NCBI GenBank assembly: GCA_036702865.1
Contig: DATNQD010000064.1
Location: 124,001 to 188,000, forward strand
Direction: 5' to 3'
Source of the DNA: Trichocoleus sp.
GTDB lineage: Bacteria > Cyanobacteriota > Cyanobacteriia > Elainellales > Elainellaceae
Length of the DNA: 64,000 nucleotides
Shown here one piece after another: positions 1-8,177 of this stretch. Each line of letters starts with the position of its first letter. Within the stretch, counting starts at the first letter, position 1. The position numbers and the translations under genes are program-made. The notes below the pieces were generated by a model. The model searched no databases. It worked only from the letters and a program-made list of their open reading frames with translations, and was not told the origin of the DNA.

Positions 1-335
1 TTGTCAGTACGAGCAAGTTTAAGGCGCAACTGCATCAGCTTGAAAAATATTTGGCAACGGCTCACGGTGCGATGATTCTCTCTGGCGATTTCAACACCTG
101 GAACCGCGATCGAATGAATCTTTTAACCCGGATGACCACTCGCTTAGGTTTGCAATCAGTGCATTTTCCAGATAAACATCGACTCAAACGATTCTGGTTA
201 TCTGATCCGCTCGATCATATTTTCTATCGAGGATTGCAGGAAAAACCGGGAAGTGCGATCGTACCACCAGACTATTCTTCTTCCGACCATTGCCCGATGC
301 GGGTTGAATTTTCTGTCCTTCCAACCCCTGCTTAA
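1..335 (+). CDS. Endonuclease/exonuclease/phosphatase family protein, C-terminal part
   Basis: This gene is cut by the left edge of the window; the open frame runs in from base 3 without a start codon that can be trusted. The visible 110 or so residues carry three hallmarks of the endonuclease/exonuclease/phosphatase (DNase I-like) fold: SGDFNTW, the Asp-x-Asn catalytic segment; DHIFYRG; and the terminal SSDHCPMRVEF block, whose Ser-Asp-His is the catalytic end motif. The family hydrolyses phosphodiester or phosphomonoester bonds with a divalent metal. The substrate cannot be told from this fragment. The gene lies 51 bases before cardiolipin synthase on the same strand, so a phospholipid-related role is possible but only a guess from context. 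Confidence 0.8.
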   Translation, partial: VSTSKFKAQLHQLEKYLATAHGAMILSGDFNTWNRDRMNLLTRMTTRLGLQSVHFPDKHRLKRFWLSDPLDHIFYRGLQEKPGSAIVPPDYSSSDHCPMRVEFSVLPTPA

Positions 336-386
336 GCGATCATTTATCCTAATCCAAAACGCAAAAAATCATTCACAAACAGGAGC

Positions 387-1832
387 ATGAGCATGGGAAC
401 GGCTCAGAACATGACGCTGATTAGCTTATTCGTTATGGTCGTTCATGCGTTAGGACTTCTGAATGCTGCTCATGCTGTCATGAATGTTCGGCTGTCGCAG
501 AGTGCAATTGCCTGGAGCATTTCGCTCATCACCTTCCCCTGGATCAGCATTCCGCTATATTGGGTTTTGGGTCGCAGCAAATTTCACGGCTATACCGAGG
601 CAGTGCAGAGCGCCTACGAGCAATATTGGCAAAGAGTCGCAGCCGTTTCTCAAGATCTCCAGCCTTATCTAGCTTCCTTGCCCGAACCGCTGGCAGCACT
701 GCAAAAATCAGCTGAAGCATTAGCAGAGATTCCATTTACATCCGGCAATGCAGCAACGCTGTTGATCGACGGGAAACAAACTTATGCAGCAATGTTGCAG
801 GCGATCGAGTCTGCTAAAGACTATATTTTATTTCAATTTTATATCATCAATGATGATGAAATTGGACAAACTTTTTTACAGGCATTAGTCAAGCAAGCAA
901 ATCAAGGCGTGCGCGTTTATGTCATGTATGACGAGATTGGATCGCGCAAAATAACTAAAGCCTATCTCAAAACAATGCAGCGAAATGGCATTCAAGCGAC
1001 CAAGTTTCACAGCACCAAAGGCAGAGGAAATCGCTTTCAATTCAACTTTCGCAATCACCGCAAAATTTTAGTCATTGATGGTCGCACTGCATTTGTAGGT
1101 GGATTCAATATTGGTGATGAGTATTTGGGAAAAGACCCTAAGTTGGGAGCATGGCGTGATACCCACATGCAGATGCAAGGAGCAGCCGTTCAGTGCCTCC
1201 AAATTACCTTCCTTAAAGATTGGTATTGGGCAATGGACGACAGCCCAGCAACCAACTGGTCAGTGATGCCCGATCGCCAACAAAACGAAACGATCTTTGT
1301 CCTGCCCTCTGCCCCTGCCCAACCCCGAGAAACCTGTACCCTCTTTTTTAACAGCGTCTTTAATTTGGCTCGATCGCGCCTCTGGATCGCCAGTCCCTAC
1401 TTTGTCCCCGATGAACCCACCCTTGCGGCTCTGAAAATGGCAGCATTACGAGGGGTTGATGTCCGAATTATCCTGCCTAATAGACCCGATCATTTAATTG
1501 TTTATCTTTGCTCATTCTCCTACTACAACGAGTTAAAAACAGCAGGGATTAAGCTATATCGCTATAAAACAGGATTTATGCATCAAAAGGTCATGCTTGT
1601 GGATGATGCAATTGCAGCAGTGGGGACGGTTAATTTAGATAACCGATCGTTTCATCTCAACTTTGAGGTAATGGCATTTGTCACGGCTGGTCAATTTATC
1701 CAGCAGGTTGAAACAATGCTCAAAACAGATTTAGAAAATGCACGATTGGTTGATTACGCAGATTATCACAAAAAATCACTTGGCTTTAGACTTGCCGTTC
1801 ACATTGCCAGGTTAATGGCTCCCTTGCAGTAA
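387..1832 (+). CDS. cls: Cardiolipin synthase, phospholipase D superfamily
   Basis: Encodes a 481-residue membrane enzyme that joins two phosphatidylglycerols (or a related pair) into cardiolipin. Two N-terminal hydrophobic segments (about residues 9-31 and 40-62) match the PLDc_N anchor. Two HKD motifs follow: H224-x-K226-x4-D231 within NHRKILVIDG and H399-x-K401-x4-D406 within MHQKVMLVDD, each followed by the Gly/Asn-rich strand typical of the family (GGFNIGDEY and GTVNLDNRSF). Length is normal for bacterial Cls. The ATG at 387 has AGGAG a few bases upstream; a second in-frame ATG at 393 would change only two residues. The aldo/keto reductase starts 28 bases downstream on the same strand. 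Which cyanobacterial phospholipid is made is not shown by the sequence. Confidence 0.92.
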   Translation: MSMGTAQNMTLISLFVMVVHALGLLNAAHAVMNVRLSQSAIAWSISLITFPWISIPLYWVLGRSKFHGYTEAVQSAYEQYWQRVAAVSQDLQPYLASLPEPLAALQKSAEALAEIPFTSGNAATLLIDGKQTYAAMLQAIESAKDYILFQFYIINDDEIGQTFLQALVKQANQGVRVYVMYDEIGSRKITKAYLKTMQRNGIQATKFHSTKGRGNRFQFNFRNHRKILVIDGRTAFVGGFNIGDEYLGKDPKLGAWRDTHMQMQGAAVQCLQITFLKDWYWAMDDSPATNWSVMPDRQQNETIFVLPSAPAQPRETCTLFFNSVFNLARSRLWIASPYFVPDEPTLAALKMAALRGVDVRIILPNRPDHLIVYLCSFSYYNELKTAGIKLYRYKTGFMHQKVMLVDDAIAAVGTVNLDNRSFHLNFEVMAFVTAGQFIQQVETMLKTDLENARLVDYADYHKKSLGFRLAVHIARLMAPLQ

Positions 1833-1860
1833 AAATAAGCAATCCAAAAGCAACAAACCC

Positions 1861-2697
1861 ATGATCAAAACAATCGCTTTACCCTCAGGTCGATCGATCC
1901 CTGTGCTTGGATTAGGAACCTGGATGATGGGCGACCAGGCTAAAAATCGCCAGAATGAAATCGCGGCTTTGAAACATGGGCTAGATCTGGGAATTACGCT
2001 AATTGATACCGCAGAAATGTATGCCGAGGGTGAGGCAGAACGAGTCATTGCAGAAGCAATCCACGATCGACGAGACTCAACCTTTCTGGTAAGTAAAGTG
2101 TATCCACACAACGCTTCGCGGCAAGGCGTCATTGCTGCCTGTGAACGAAGCCTCAACCGATTAAAAACAGATTATTTGGATCTCTATTTGCTGCACTGGC
2201 GCGGTTCCATTCCGCTATCCGAAACGCTGGAAGCATTCCAGACTCTTCAGCAAGCAGGCAAAATTCGAGATTATGGCGTCAGCAACTTCGATAAAGCCGA
2301 TATGCAAGAAGCGATCGATCTCCCAGGAGGAACCGCCATTGCCACAAATCAAGTGCTTTATAACCTGATGCGACGCGGCATTGAATGGGATCTACGACCC
2401 TGGTGTCGTGAACATCACATTCCCATCATGGCGTACTCGCCCGTAGAACAGGGACGGCTCCTCAAAAATCAGCAGCTTCAATCGATCGCCCAACAAATCG
2501 GCGTTACGCCAGCCCAGGTGGCAATTGCCTGGTTATTACATCAAGACAATGTGATTGTGATTCCCAAATCCAGCACGATCGCCCATGTCGAGCAAAACCG
2601 AGCCGCATTCGATCTGCAATTAAGCCCAGAAACCTTGCACCAACTCGACGCCATTTTCCCACCCCCGCAGAAACCCGTTGCCCTGGAAATGCTGTAA
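1861..2697 (+). CDS. Aldo/keto reductase
   Basis: A 278-residue cytosolic NADPH-dependent oxidoreductase of the aldo/keto reductase barrel family. The catalytic tetrad is visible: D49 in LIDTAEMYAEG, Y54, K79 in LVSKVYP and H112 in YLLHWRG. The C-terminal cofactor segment (IPKSSTIAHVEQN) is also typical and binds the adenosine phosphate. Length and motif spacing match the short bacterial members related to YeaE and DkgA. The gene follows cls by 28 bases, so the two could be co-transcribed, though no functional link is obvious. The physiological carbonyl substrate is unknown. Confidence 0.9.
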   Translation: MIKTIALPSGRSIPVLGLGTWMMGDQAKNRQNEIAALKHGLDLGITLIDTAEMYAEGEAERVIAEAIHDRRDSTFLVSKVYPHNASRQGVIAACERSLNRLKTDYLDLYLLHWRGSIPLSETLEAFQTLQQAGKIRDYGVSNFDKADMQEAIDLPGGTAIATNQVLYNLMRRGIEWDLRPWCREHHIPIMAYSPVEQGRLLKNQQLQSIAQQIGVTPAQVAIAWLLHQDNVIVIPKSSTIAHVEQNRAAFDLQLSPETLHQLDAIFPPPQKPVALEML

Positions 2698-3228
2698 GCC
2701 TTCGTGCTTTAATCCTGAGTGTAGGCAAAAGCAGGTTTGTAGAGTGTGATATGTACGATTCTTCGATGTCATCGGTGCTGGATTGGTTGGCAGTGTTTGG
2801 GTACATTGGCTTAGCAGCATTAGTGACATGGCAAGTAATTGCCCGATCGCGTTAATTCTCTTTTATGCGTGAACAGTTGCACCAATCCCAGTGCTGACCT
2901 GAATCTGTGATGGCAAGAAACGATTCAGCGTAATCACGATCGTTCAATCATTTTATTTAAGCGTTTGGTTGGATCTTATTTTCTAATTGTCTTTCTCTAC
3001 CTGTTTTTTTCATGTCATTATTCCAATTACGCTTGCAGATAAATAGCGTACTGCGATCGATGTCATTGCCGTTGCTTTTTATCTGTTAGGTGTCGTTTCT
3101 TTAATTGTGGAATTACGCTATTTGAATTAGAGGCACATCTCACAAACACATGATGTAATCCCTAAAATCCCACCACCCATTTCCAATCATCAAGTGTAGG
3201 GTAGAAATGTAAGCGATTGGAATAAACT
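2698..3228. other. Intergenic region between aldo/keto reductase and SelD fusion
   Basis: This 530-base gap contains no long reading frame. The only coding candidate is the 34-codon frame at 2751-2855, listed separately. The second half is AT-rich and must hold the promoter for the SelD fusion, but I see no clear -35/-10 pair. No strong hairpin with a T tract was seen after the aldo/keto reductase stop. Confidence 0.5.
2751..2855 (+). CDS. Possible 34-residue single-pass membrane protein
   Basis: A short ATG frame of 34 codons ending in TAA. It begins MYDSSMSSVLDW, then has one hydrophobic stretch of about 18 residues (LAVFGYIGLAALVTWQV) and a basic end (IARSR), the classic layout of a tiny single-pass membrane protein with the C-terminus on the cytosolic side. 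It does not look like any small photosystem or cytochrome subunit I know (PetG, PetL, PetN, PsbM, PsbX). There is no clear ribosome binding site, so translation is uncertain; a frame of this length can arise by chance. Confidence 0.3.
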   Translation: MYDSSMSSVLDWLAVFGYIGLAALVTWQVIARSR

Positions 3229-5511
3229 ATGCAGTCTGTTCAGCCGATCGTCAAAGATCTGGTGCTGATTGGTGGAGGTCACAGCCACGCGATCGTCCTT
3301 AAACAATTTGGCATGAAGCCTTTACCGGGCATTCGGCTGACGCTGATTACCGATGTCATGCACACTCCCTATTCTGGGATGCTGCCGGGCTACGTAGCAG
3401 GGCTATATCGCTTTGATGATTGCCATATTGATCTACGTCCGCTCTGTCAGTTTGCTCAGGCGCAAATGGTCGTCGATCGCGCCATCGGTCTAGACTTAAC
3501 CCAAAACCAGGTTCTCTTTGCCGATCGTCCCCCCATCACGTTTGACATTGCCTCGATCGATATTGGCAGTACGCCATCTGCTGCAACAATTCCCGGAGCG
3601 ACAGAACATTCAATTCCGGTGAAACCAATCTCGCAGTTTCTCCAATATTGGGAACAGATCACTGCTCAGGTGCAAGCAGATTTCAATCGTCCAATGCGGT
3701 TTGCCGTGGTCGGGGGTGGCGCAGGGGGGGTCGAACTCATGCTGTCCGTTCAGACCAGATTGCAGCAAATTCAACCTACTCTCCCGCTAGAATTCCATCT
3801 GTTTCAGCGAGGCAACCGCCTCCTGCCCGAACAAGCTGCCTCAGCCGCAAACCAACTTCAGCACATTTTGATCGATCGCGGCGTTCAATTGCATTTAGGC
3901 GAAACGGTCACTGCGATCAAAGCTTCATCTGCTGCAAAACAAATTCACTGCAAATCCGGCTTAACGGTCGAATGTGATGTTGTCTTTTGGGTAACTCAAG
4001 CGGCAGCGGCTTCCTGGCTTGCCAATTCTGGGCTAGAAACAGACGATCGCGGCTTCATTCAAATCAGCGAAACCCTGCAATCCATCTCTCATCCGCAAGT
4101 CTTTGCCGCCGGAGATGTCGCAACGATGGTCAATCATCCTCGTCCGAAGGCAGGCGTGTTTGCAGTGCGACAGGGCAAGCCCCTCGCTGACAATCTCCGT
4201 CGCGCCCTTCAAGGTCAAGCTCTACAGCCATTCATTCCACAAAAACAATTTCTTAGCTTAATTGGCACAGGCGGTCGATCGGCAATTGCATCACGCAGTA
4301 ATTTGACGATCGGTGCCTATCCCTGGATCTGGCAGTGGAAAGACCGAATCGATCGACGGTTTATGCAGAAGTTTTCTGATCTTCAACCGATGATGCAGCC
4401 AAAGGAAAGCAGACAAACAGAAGCTTTAACCTCTCCCCTCACCCCTGCTCCTTCTTCTTCCGTCCCACCCTCTATGCATTGTGCTGGTTGTGGTTCAAAA
4501 GTTGGCAGTTCCATCCTAGAAAAAGTCCTTAGCCGGATTGAGAAGACAACCGATCGCCCAATTTGTCCTGACATTTTGATTGGTCTAGACGCACCAGATG
4601 ATGCCGCCGTGCTGACTGTTCCATCTGGACAGGTCATGGTACAAACCCTTGATTACTTTCGATCGCTGGTGAATGATCCCTACCTATTTGGACAAATTGC
4701 CACAAACCACTGTTTGAGCGATCTCTATGCAATGAATGCAGCGCCTCACAGTGCTCTGGCAATCGTTTCCGTTCCTTATGGGACAGCAGATAAATTAGCC
4801 GAAACCCTATATCAGCTGCTCTCCGGTGCAACCAAAATCTTGAATCAGGCAGAGGCTCCATTAATTGGTGGACATACGATCGAAGGGGCAGAACTTGCTT
4901 TTGGTCTAAGCTGTAACGGGCTGGCAAACCCCGATCGACTCTGGCGCAAATCTGGAATGCAACCGGGACAAGCTCTAATTCTCACCAAACCCCTGGGAAC
5001 CGGAACCTTATTTGCCGCAGATATGCAGCTTCAGGCAAAAGGACGCTGGATCGAAGGGGCGATCGACTCGATGCTGCAGTCCAATCAAGCCGCAGCAGCC
5101 TGTTTTCGAGACTATAGCGCAACTGCCTGCACCGATATCACCGGATTCGGGCTACTAGGACATCTCGTCGAAATGATCCGCGCCTCCCAAGTGGCGATCG
5201 AGCTAGACCTGAATGCCCTCCCCGTCCTTGATGGTGCTAAAGCAACGGCTCAGCAAGGCTTCCTCAGTTCCCTTCATCCCCAAAATCTCAAAGCCGCCCA
5301 ATTCATTCAAAACCTGAAACAAATCATTCACCATCCCCTCTACCCCCTCCTCTTCGACCCCCAAACTTCCGGCGGGCTTCTCGCAAGCCTACCGATCGAT
5401 CAAGCAACCCGCTGTCTGCAGGCTCTCCGCACCTCCGGCTACCCTCACTCCCGCATCCTCGGTCACATCACGTCTTCCACGCCCACTCCCACCATCCTCA
5501 TTACTTCCTAG
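3229..5511 (+). CDS. selD: FAD/NAD(P)-dependent oxidoreductase fused to selenophosphate synthase
   Basis: A 760-residue fusion. Residues 1 to about 380 are a type II NADH dehydrogenase-like flavoprotein, with the FAD-binding LIGGGHSHA near residue 13, a second dinucleotide fold (VVGGGAGGVEL) near 160 and the FAD motif VFAAGDVA near 290. After a Ser/Pro/Thr-rich linker, residues 416-760 are selenide, water dikinase (SelD), which makes selenophosphate from selenide and ATP. The SelD active site is CAGCGSKV: by alignment with E. coli SelD, C421 is the catalytic Cys17 and K424 is Lys20. The ATP-binding Asp cluster LDAPDDAAVL and the late DPQTSGGLL motif are intact. This fusion is known in cyanobacteria; it probably couples redox chemistry to selenium use, for example for 2-selenouridine in tRNA. 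No other selenium gene is in the window. Confidence 0.93.
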   Translation: MQSVQPIVKDLVLIGGGHSHAIVLKQFGMKPLPGIRLTLITDVMHTPYSGMLPGYVAGLYRFDDCHIDLRPLCQFAQAQMVVDRAIGLDLTQNQVLFADRPPITFDIASIDIGSTPSAATIPGATEHSIPVKPISQFLQYWEQITAQVQADFNRPMRFAVVGGGAGGVELMLSVQTRLQQIQPTLPLEFHLFQRGNRLLPEQAASAANQLQHILIDRGVQLHLGETVTAIKASSAAKQIHCKSGLTVECDVVFWVTQAAAASWLANSGLETDDRGFIQISETLQSISHPQVFAAGDVATMVNHPRPKAGVFAVRQGKPLADNLRRALQGQALQPFIPQKQFLSLIGTGGRSAIASRSNLTIGAYPWIWQWKDRIDRRFMQKFSDLQPMMQPKESRQTEALTSPLTPAPSSSVPPSMHCAGCGSKVGSSILEKVLSRIEKTTDRPICPDILIGLDAPDDAAVLTVPSGQVMVQTLDYFRSLVNDPYLFGQIATNHCLSDLYAMNAAPHSALAIVSVPYGTADKLAETLYQLLSGATKILNQAEAPLIGGHTIEGAELAFGLSCNGLANPDRLWRKSGMQPGQALILTKPLGTGTLFAADMQLQAKGRWIEGAIDSMLQSNQAAAACFRDYSATACTDITGFGLLGHLVEMIRASQVAIELDLNALPVLDGAKATAQQGFLSSLHPQNLKAAQFIQNLKQIIHHPLYPLLFDPQTSGGLLASLPIDQATRCLQALRTSGYPHSRILGHITSSTPTPTILITS

Positions 5512-5573
5512 GAATGGTTTAAAGCCCTTTGCCCTGTATCCTTTGCTCCGTATCTCTGATCCCCTTCCTTCCC

Positions 5574-5990
5574 TCACCGATACCGCCAATACCGCCGCCC
5601 ATACCAAAACACCCCCACCAGCATCCCCATCAGCACCGTCTGGCTCAAATCCACCAACCGCAGAGCCAGCTGGGTCTTCACTGCGATCGCCCCAATTAAA
5701 CAGAGCAGCAACGCCCACAAACTGCCGCTATCAATCCGCACTCTGGGAAAAAACCGCTCCAGCAAAAGAACTGACAAAGCCCCGACTCCCAGCCCGATCG
5801 CAATTTCCGTCAAAATTCCCAGCGGCGGTGACAGCAAAATGGTCAAAATCTGAGTCACGAGCGGCACAGAATTTGCCGCCAACAGCAGCACCACTTCCAA
5901 AATTGACACACAAAGCACCGTCAACAACGCATCCAAAAACAAAGACAGCCAGGGCAACTGCTTCAACCGCCCCAAAGGATTCCGCCTCAT
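5574..5990 (-). CDS. Small membrane protein downstream of HerA-like ATPase
   Basis: A 138-residue hydrophobic protein that I do not recognise. It has a basic N-terminus (MRRNPLGRLKQLPW) and about four predicted membrane segments, around residues 14-40, 45-75, 88-106 and 114-132, ending in a basic tail (WYGRRYWRYR). This arrangement fits an inner or thylakoid membrane protein with cytosolic ends. Its start is 50 bases after the stop of the HerA-like ATPase on the same strand, so the two are probably one transcript. A long frame on the opposite strand (5543-6238) has a biased Pro/Ser/Thr composition and is a shadow of this gene and the end of its neighbour. Confidence 0.65.
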   Translation of the reverse strand: MRRNPLGRLKQLPWLSLFLDALLTVLCVSILEVVLLLAANSVPLVTQILTILLSPPLGILTEIAIGLGVGALSVLLLERFFPRVRIDSGSLWALLLCLIGAIAVKTQLALRLVDLSQTVLMGMLVGVFWYGRRYWRYR

Positions 5991-6040
5991 TCCTCACCCC
6001 TCCCAATCATTCCTTGTCTTCCCTCATGCCCTCATTCCTT

Positions 6041-7744
6041 CTATTCAATACTCACCCCCTTAAACGTCTTCCCGCGCGATCGACCGGCAACAGGAGCCTG
6101 CTCAATTTTGCGCGATTCGACCTGATGAGCCTGAAAATATTGCTGCCACATTGCCGGAGCGTTGAGAGTTTCGCCGCCATGAGTCGTGATTCGCTTCCGC
6201 ACCTGGCAAAGCACTGGCGTATTGACACAGTTTCCTGAAATAATGACCTGTCCTTTTGTCAAAGCAGGCAATTCCTTCAGCAAATCGCGTCCGGCTGCCT
6301 CCACCCCATATTTGAGGCTGTCCTGATCCACCGGATTGACAATCCGCATAATGAACTGGCTCATACATTGGGACAGCACATCCGAATCCAGCTTGCCCGG
6401 ACGCTGAGTGATCAACCCAACACCCAAACCAAATTTGCGTCCTTCACTTAAAATCGTGCGGAGGATCATCTTACAGCGCGAGGGTTCATGCGAAGGGGCA
6501 TAGCGATGGGCTTCCTCAACCAGAATGAACACCGGATAAGGCAGGTAATTCTCATCATCAGGGGTAATCAATTCTTTCTGCGTATTCATCCTTGCCTGGT
6601 TTGCCTGCCGCAGTACAGCCGCACAGATCACCTGCTGTTCTTCCTGGCTAATCTCATTCATTTGCAGCACCGTCACTTGCCCTGGCTCAAACAAATCTCT
6701 GGGCGAGAGGTGATCCATCGTGTCAAAATAGCGCGATCGTGCCAGCTTTTCCAGCTTCCATTCAATCGCCGGGGCAGAGGAACCCACCTTTTCATTGCCT
6801 TCGTCGTCCTGGGTGCGATCGGCTTCAAACACGGCTGCAATCAGATCTGATACGCCCCAGCGATAGTCGCCATATTTGTGTTTTTTGACAATCAAAAAGG
6901 CTTTGTTGAGAATCGACTGCTGCCGATCGCTCATCTCCGGGAGCAAAGTCAGAATATCGTAATAGTCCAGCGAGGAGATCCGAATCCGCACATCATCTGG
7001 CGATAACACCTTCACTTTGGGAGCATAGCCATCTTCTGCTTGAAAGGCAGGATGTCCGCGCATATCCGCTAACGTGCCATACTCACCATGCGGATCAAAA
7101 ATCAGTACAGCGGCTCGGTTATGCGGTAAAAGCAGTTCTTCCACTAATACGCCTGCCGTGTAAGACTTACCAGAGCCAGTTCCTGCCAGGATTGCCATAT
7201 GCGTACTGACGAGTTCTTTCACGTCTAGCGCGATCGGTACGGCTCCCGGTTCTCGCAGCAACAACGACCCAATATAGGCAGACCCCACTTCTTCTGGCTG
7301 TTTTTTGCTTAAAACCTGTCTCAGGCTCTCATCACTGGCTAAATAAACCTTTGCGCCCGGATCAGCCGTCATCCGCGGATTCATAAAGCCGAGTGCTGCG
7401 TGGAAATAGCCAATCACATCCACCGTCACTTCATAGATTTCTGGATTGGGATGGACAAAACCCACCAGAGCTGCAATGGCTTCAGGGCTGATCTCTGTAT
7501 CGGCAAAGATGCGATCGGGCAAATGGTCAATCAAGCAGCGGGCAGAAATTTTACCGAGAATCTGCAATACCTCTGGCTGAGAACCATTGTTTTGCTTCGT
7601 CTTGGCTTCATAGTAGACAAACTCACCGATTTTAACCTGACGGTTGTCAGCAGTAATAAAGACATACTGATTGCCGTTTTCACCGGGACCTTTCACAGTG
7701 CCGATCGGATAGGGAGAAGTAAGCACAACGGGAGCTAAAACCAT
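6041..7744 (-). CDS. HerA-type ATPase (DUF87 / HAS-barrel)
   Basis: A 567-residue hexameric-type ATPase of the HerA/FtsK branch. Residues 1-130 fit the HAS-barrel N-terminal domain (start VLTSPYPIGTVKG). The ATPase core has Walker A LAGTGSGKSYT at 187-196, then LIFDPHGEYGTL, typical of DUF87, and Walker B ILVEEAHRY at 407-415. Further blocks are SEGRKFGLGVGLITQRPG and QFIMRIVNPVDQ, and the C-terminal GQVIISGNCVNTPVL strand. HerA proteins work with NurA nuclease in end resection in archaea; bacterial members act as DNA translocases, sometimes in phage defence. No nurA or defence gene is adjacent here. The ATG at 7744 opens the frame. The following gene is a small membrane protein, perhaps co-transcribed. 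Confidence 0.85.
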   Translation of the reverse strand: MVLAPVVLTSPYPIGTVKGPGENGNQYVFITADNRQVKIGEFVYYEAKTKQNNGSQPEVLQILGKISARCLIDHLPDRIFADTEISPEAIAALVGFVHPNPEIYEVTVDVIGYFHAALGFMNPRMTADPGAKVYLASDESLRQVLSKKQPEEVGSAYIGSLLLREPGAVPIALDVKELVSTHMAILAGTGSGKSYTAGVLVEELLLPHNRAAVLIFDPHGEYGTLADMRGHPAFQAEDGYAPKVKVLSPDDVRIRISSLDYYDILTLLPEMSDRQQSILNKAFLIVKKHKYGDYRWGVSDLIAAVFEADRTQDDEGNEKVGSSAPAIEWKLEKLARSRYFDTMDHLSPRDLFEPGQVTVLQMNEISQEEQQVICAAVLRQANQARMNTQKELITPDDENYLPYPVFILVEEAHRYAPSHEPSRCKMILRTILSEGRKFGLGVGLITQRPGKLDSDVLSQCMSQFIMRIVNPVDQDSLKYGVEAAGRDLLKELPALTKGQVIISGNCVNTPVLCQVRKRITTHGGETLNAPAMWQQYFQAHQVESRKIEQAPVAGRSRGKTFKGVSIE

Positions 7745-8177
7745 AAGAGACTCAGAGCAATGAAGGAGAGGGAGCTTCAGGAGATGAGTGTTAACACGAA
7801 AGGAGATAATCTGTCTTGGGGTAGAACCTGCGGAAACGTAGGGAAATCACGGTTACTGTCTAGGCAGGGAGCATGTAATCTTAGAGCCAGTTAACCCCAT
7901 CCGATCAGTACTTATCTACTAATCCAATTATCATAGAGACGAATTTCCAATTCAGCCAGCAATCTTGTCATCCTGACTGCTTTTTAGTACCTCAACAACT
8001 GGTTTAAGGGTGTTTGACCAGGAGTGTTTGACCAAGATTCCGGTTTAACACCATCTAGAACTAGCAAATTGTGATCTACGCAAAATCTCTTTCGCTCGCC
8101 TACCATTCTGGAATGAGAGCCTGGGGAACAGCATGGGTAAATGAAGGTGGCAGTGATATCCAGTTAGTGAGGGAACC
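7745..8177. other. Divergent intergenic region between HerA-like ATPase and sensor kinase
   Basis: The two flanking genes are divergent, so both promoters must lie here. Two direct repeats of GTGTTTGACCA sit at 8010-8020 and 8024-8034, and are themselves flanked by GGTTTAA at 8001-8007 and 8042-8048. No coding frame was seen. If the downstream ATG at 8331 is the real start of the sensor kinase, this region extends to 8330. Confidence 0.5.

Noticed and set aside
5543-6238. 231-codon frame on the plus strand
   Set aside because: It is antisense to the 138-residue membrane protein and to the end of the HerA-like gene, and has a biased Pro/Ser/Thr composition with no domain.
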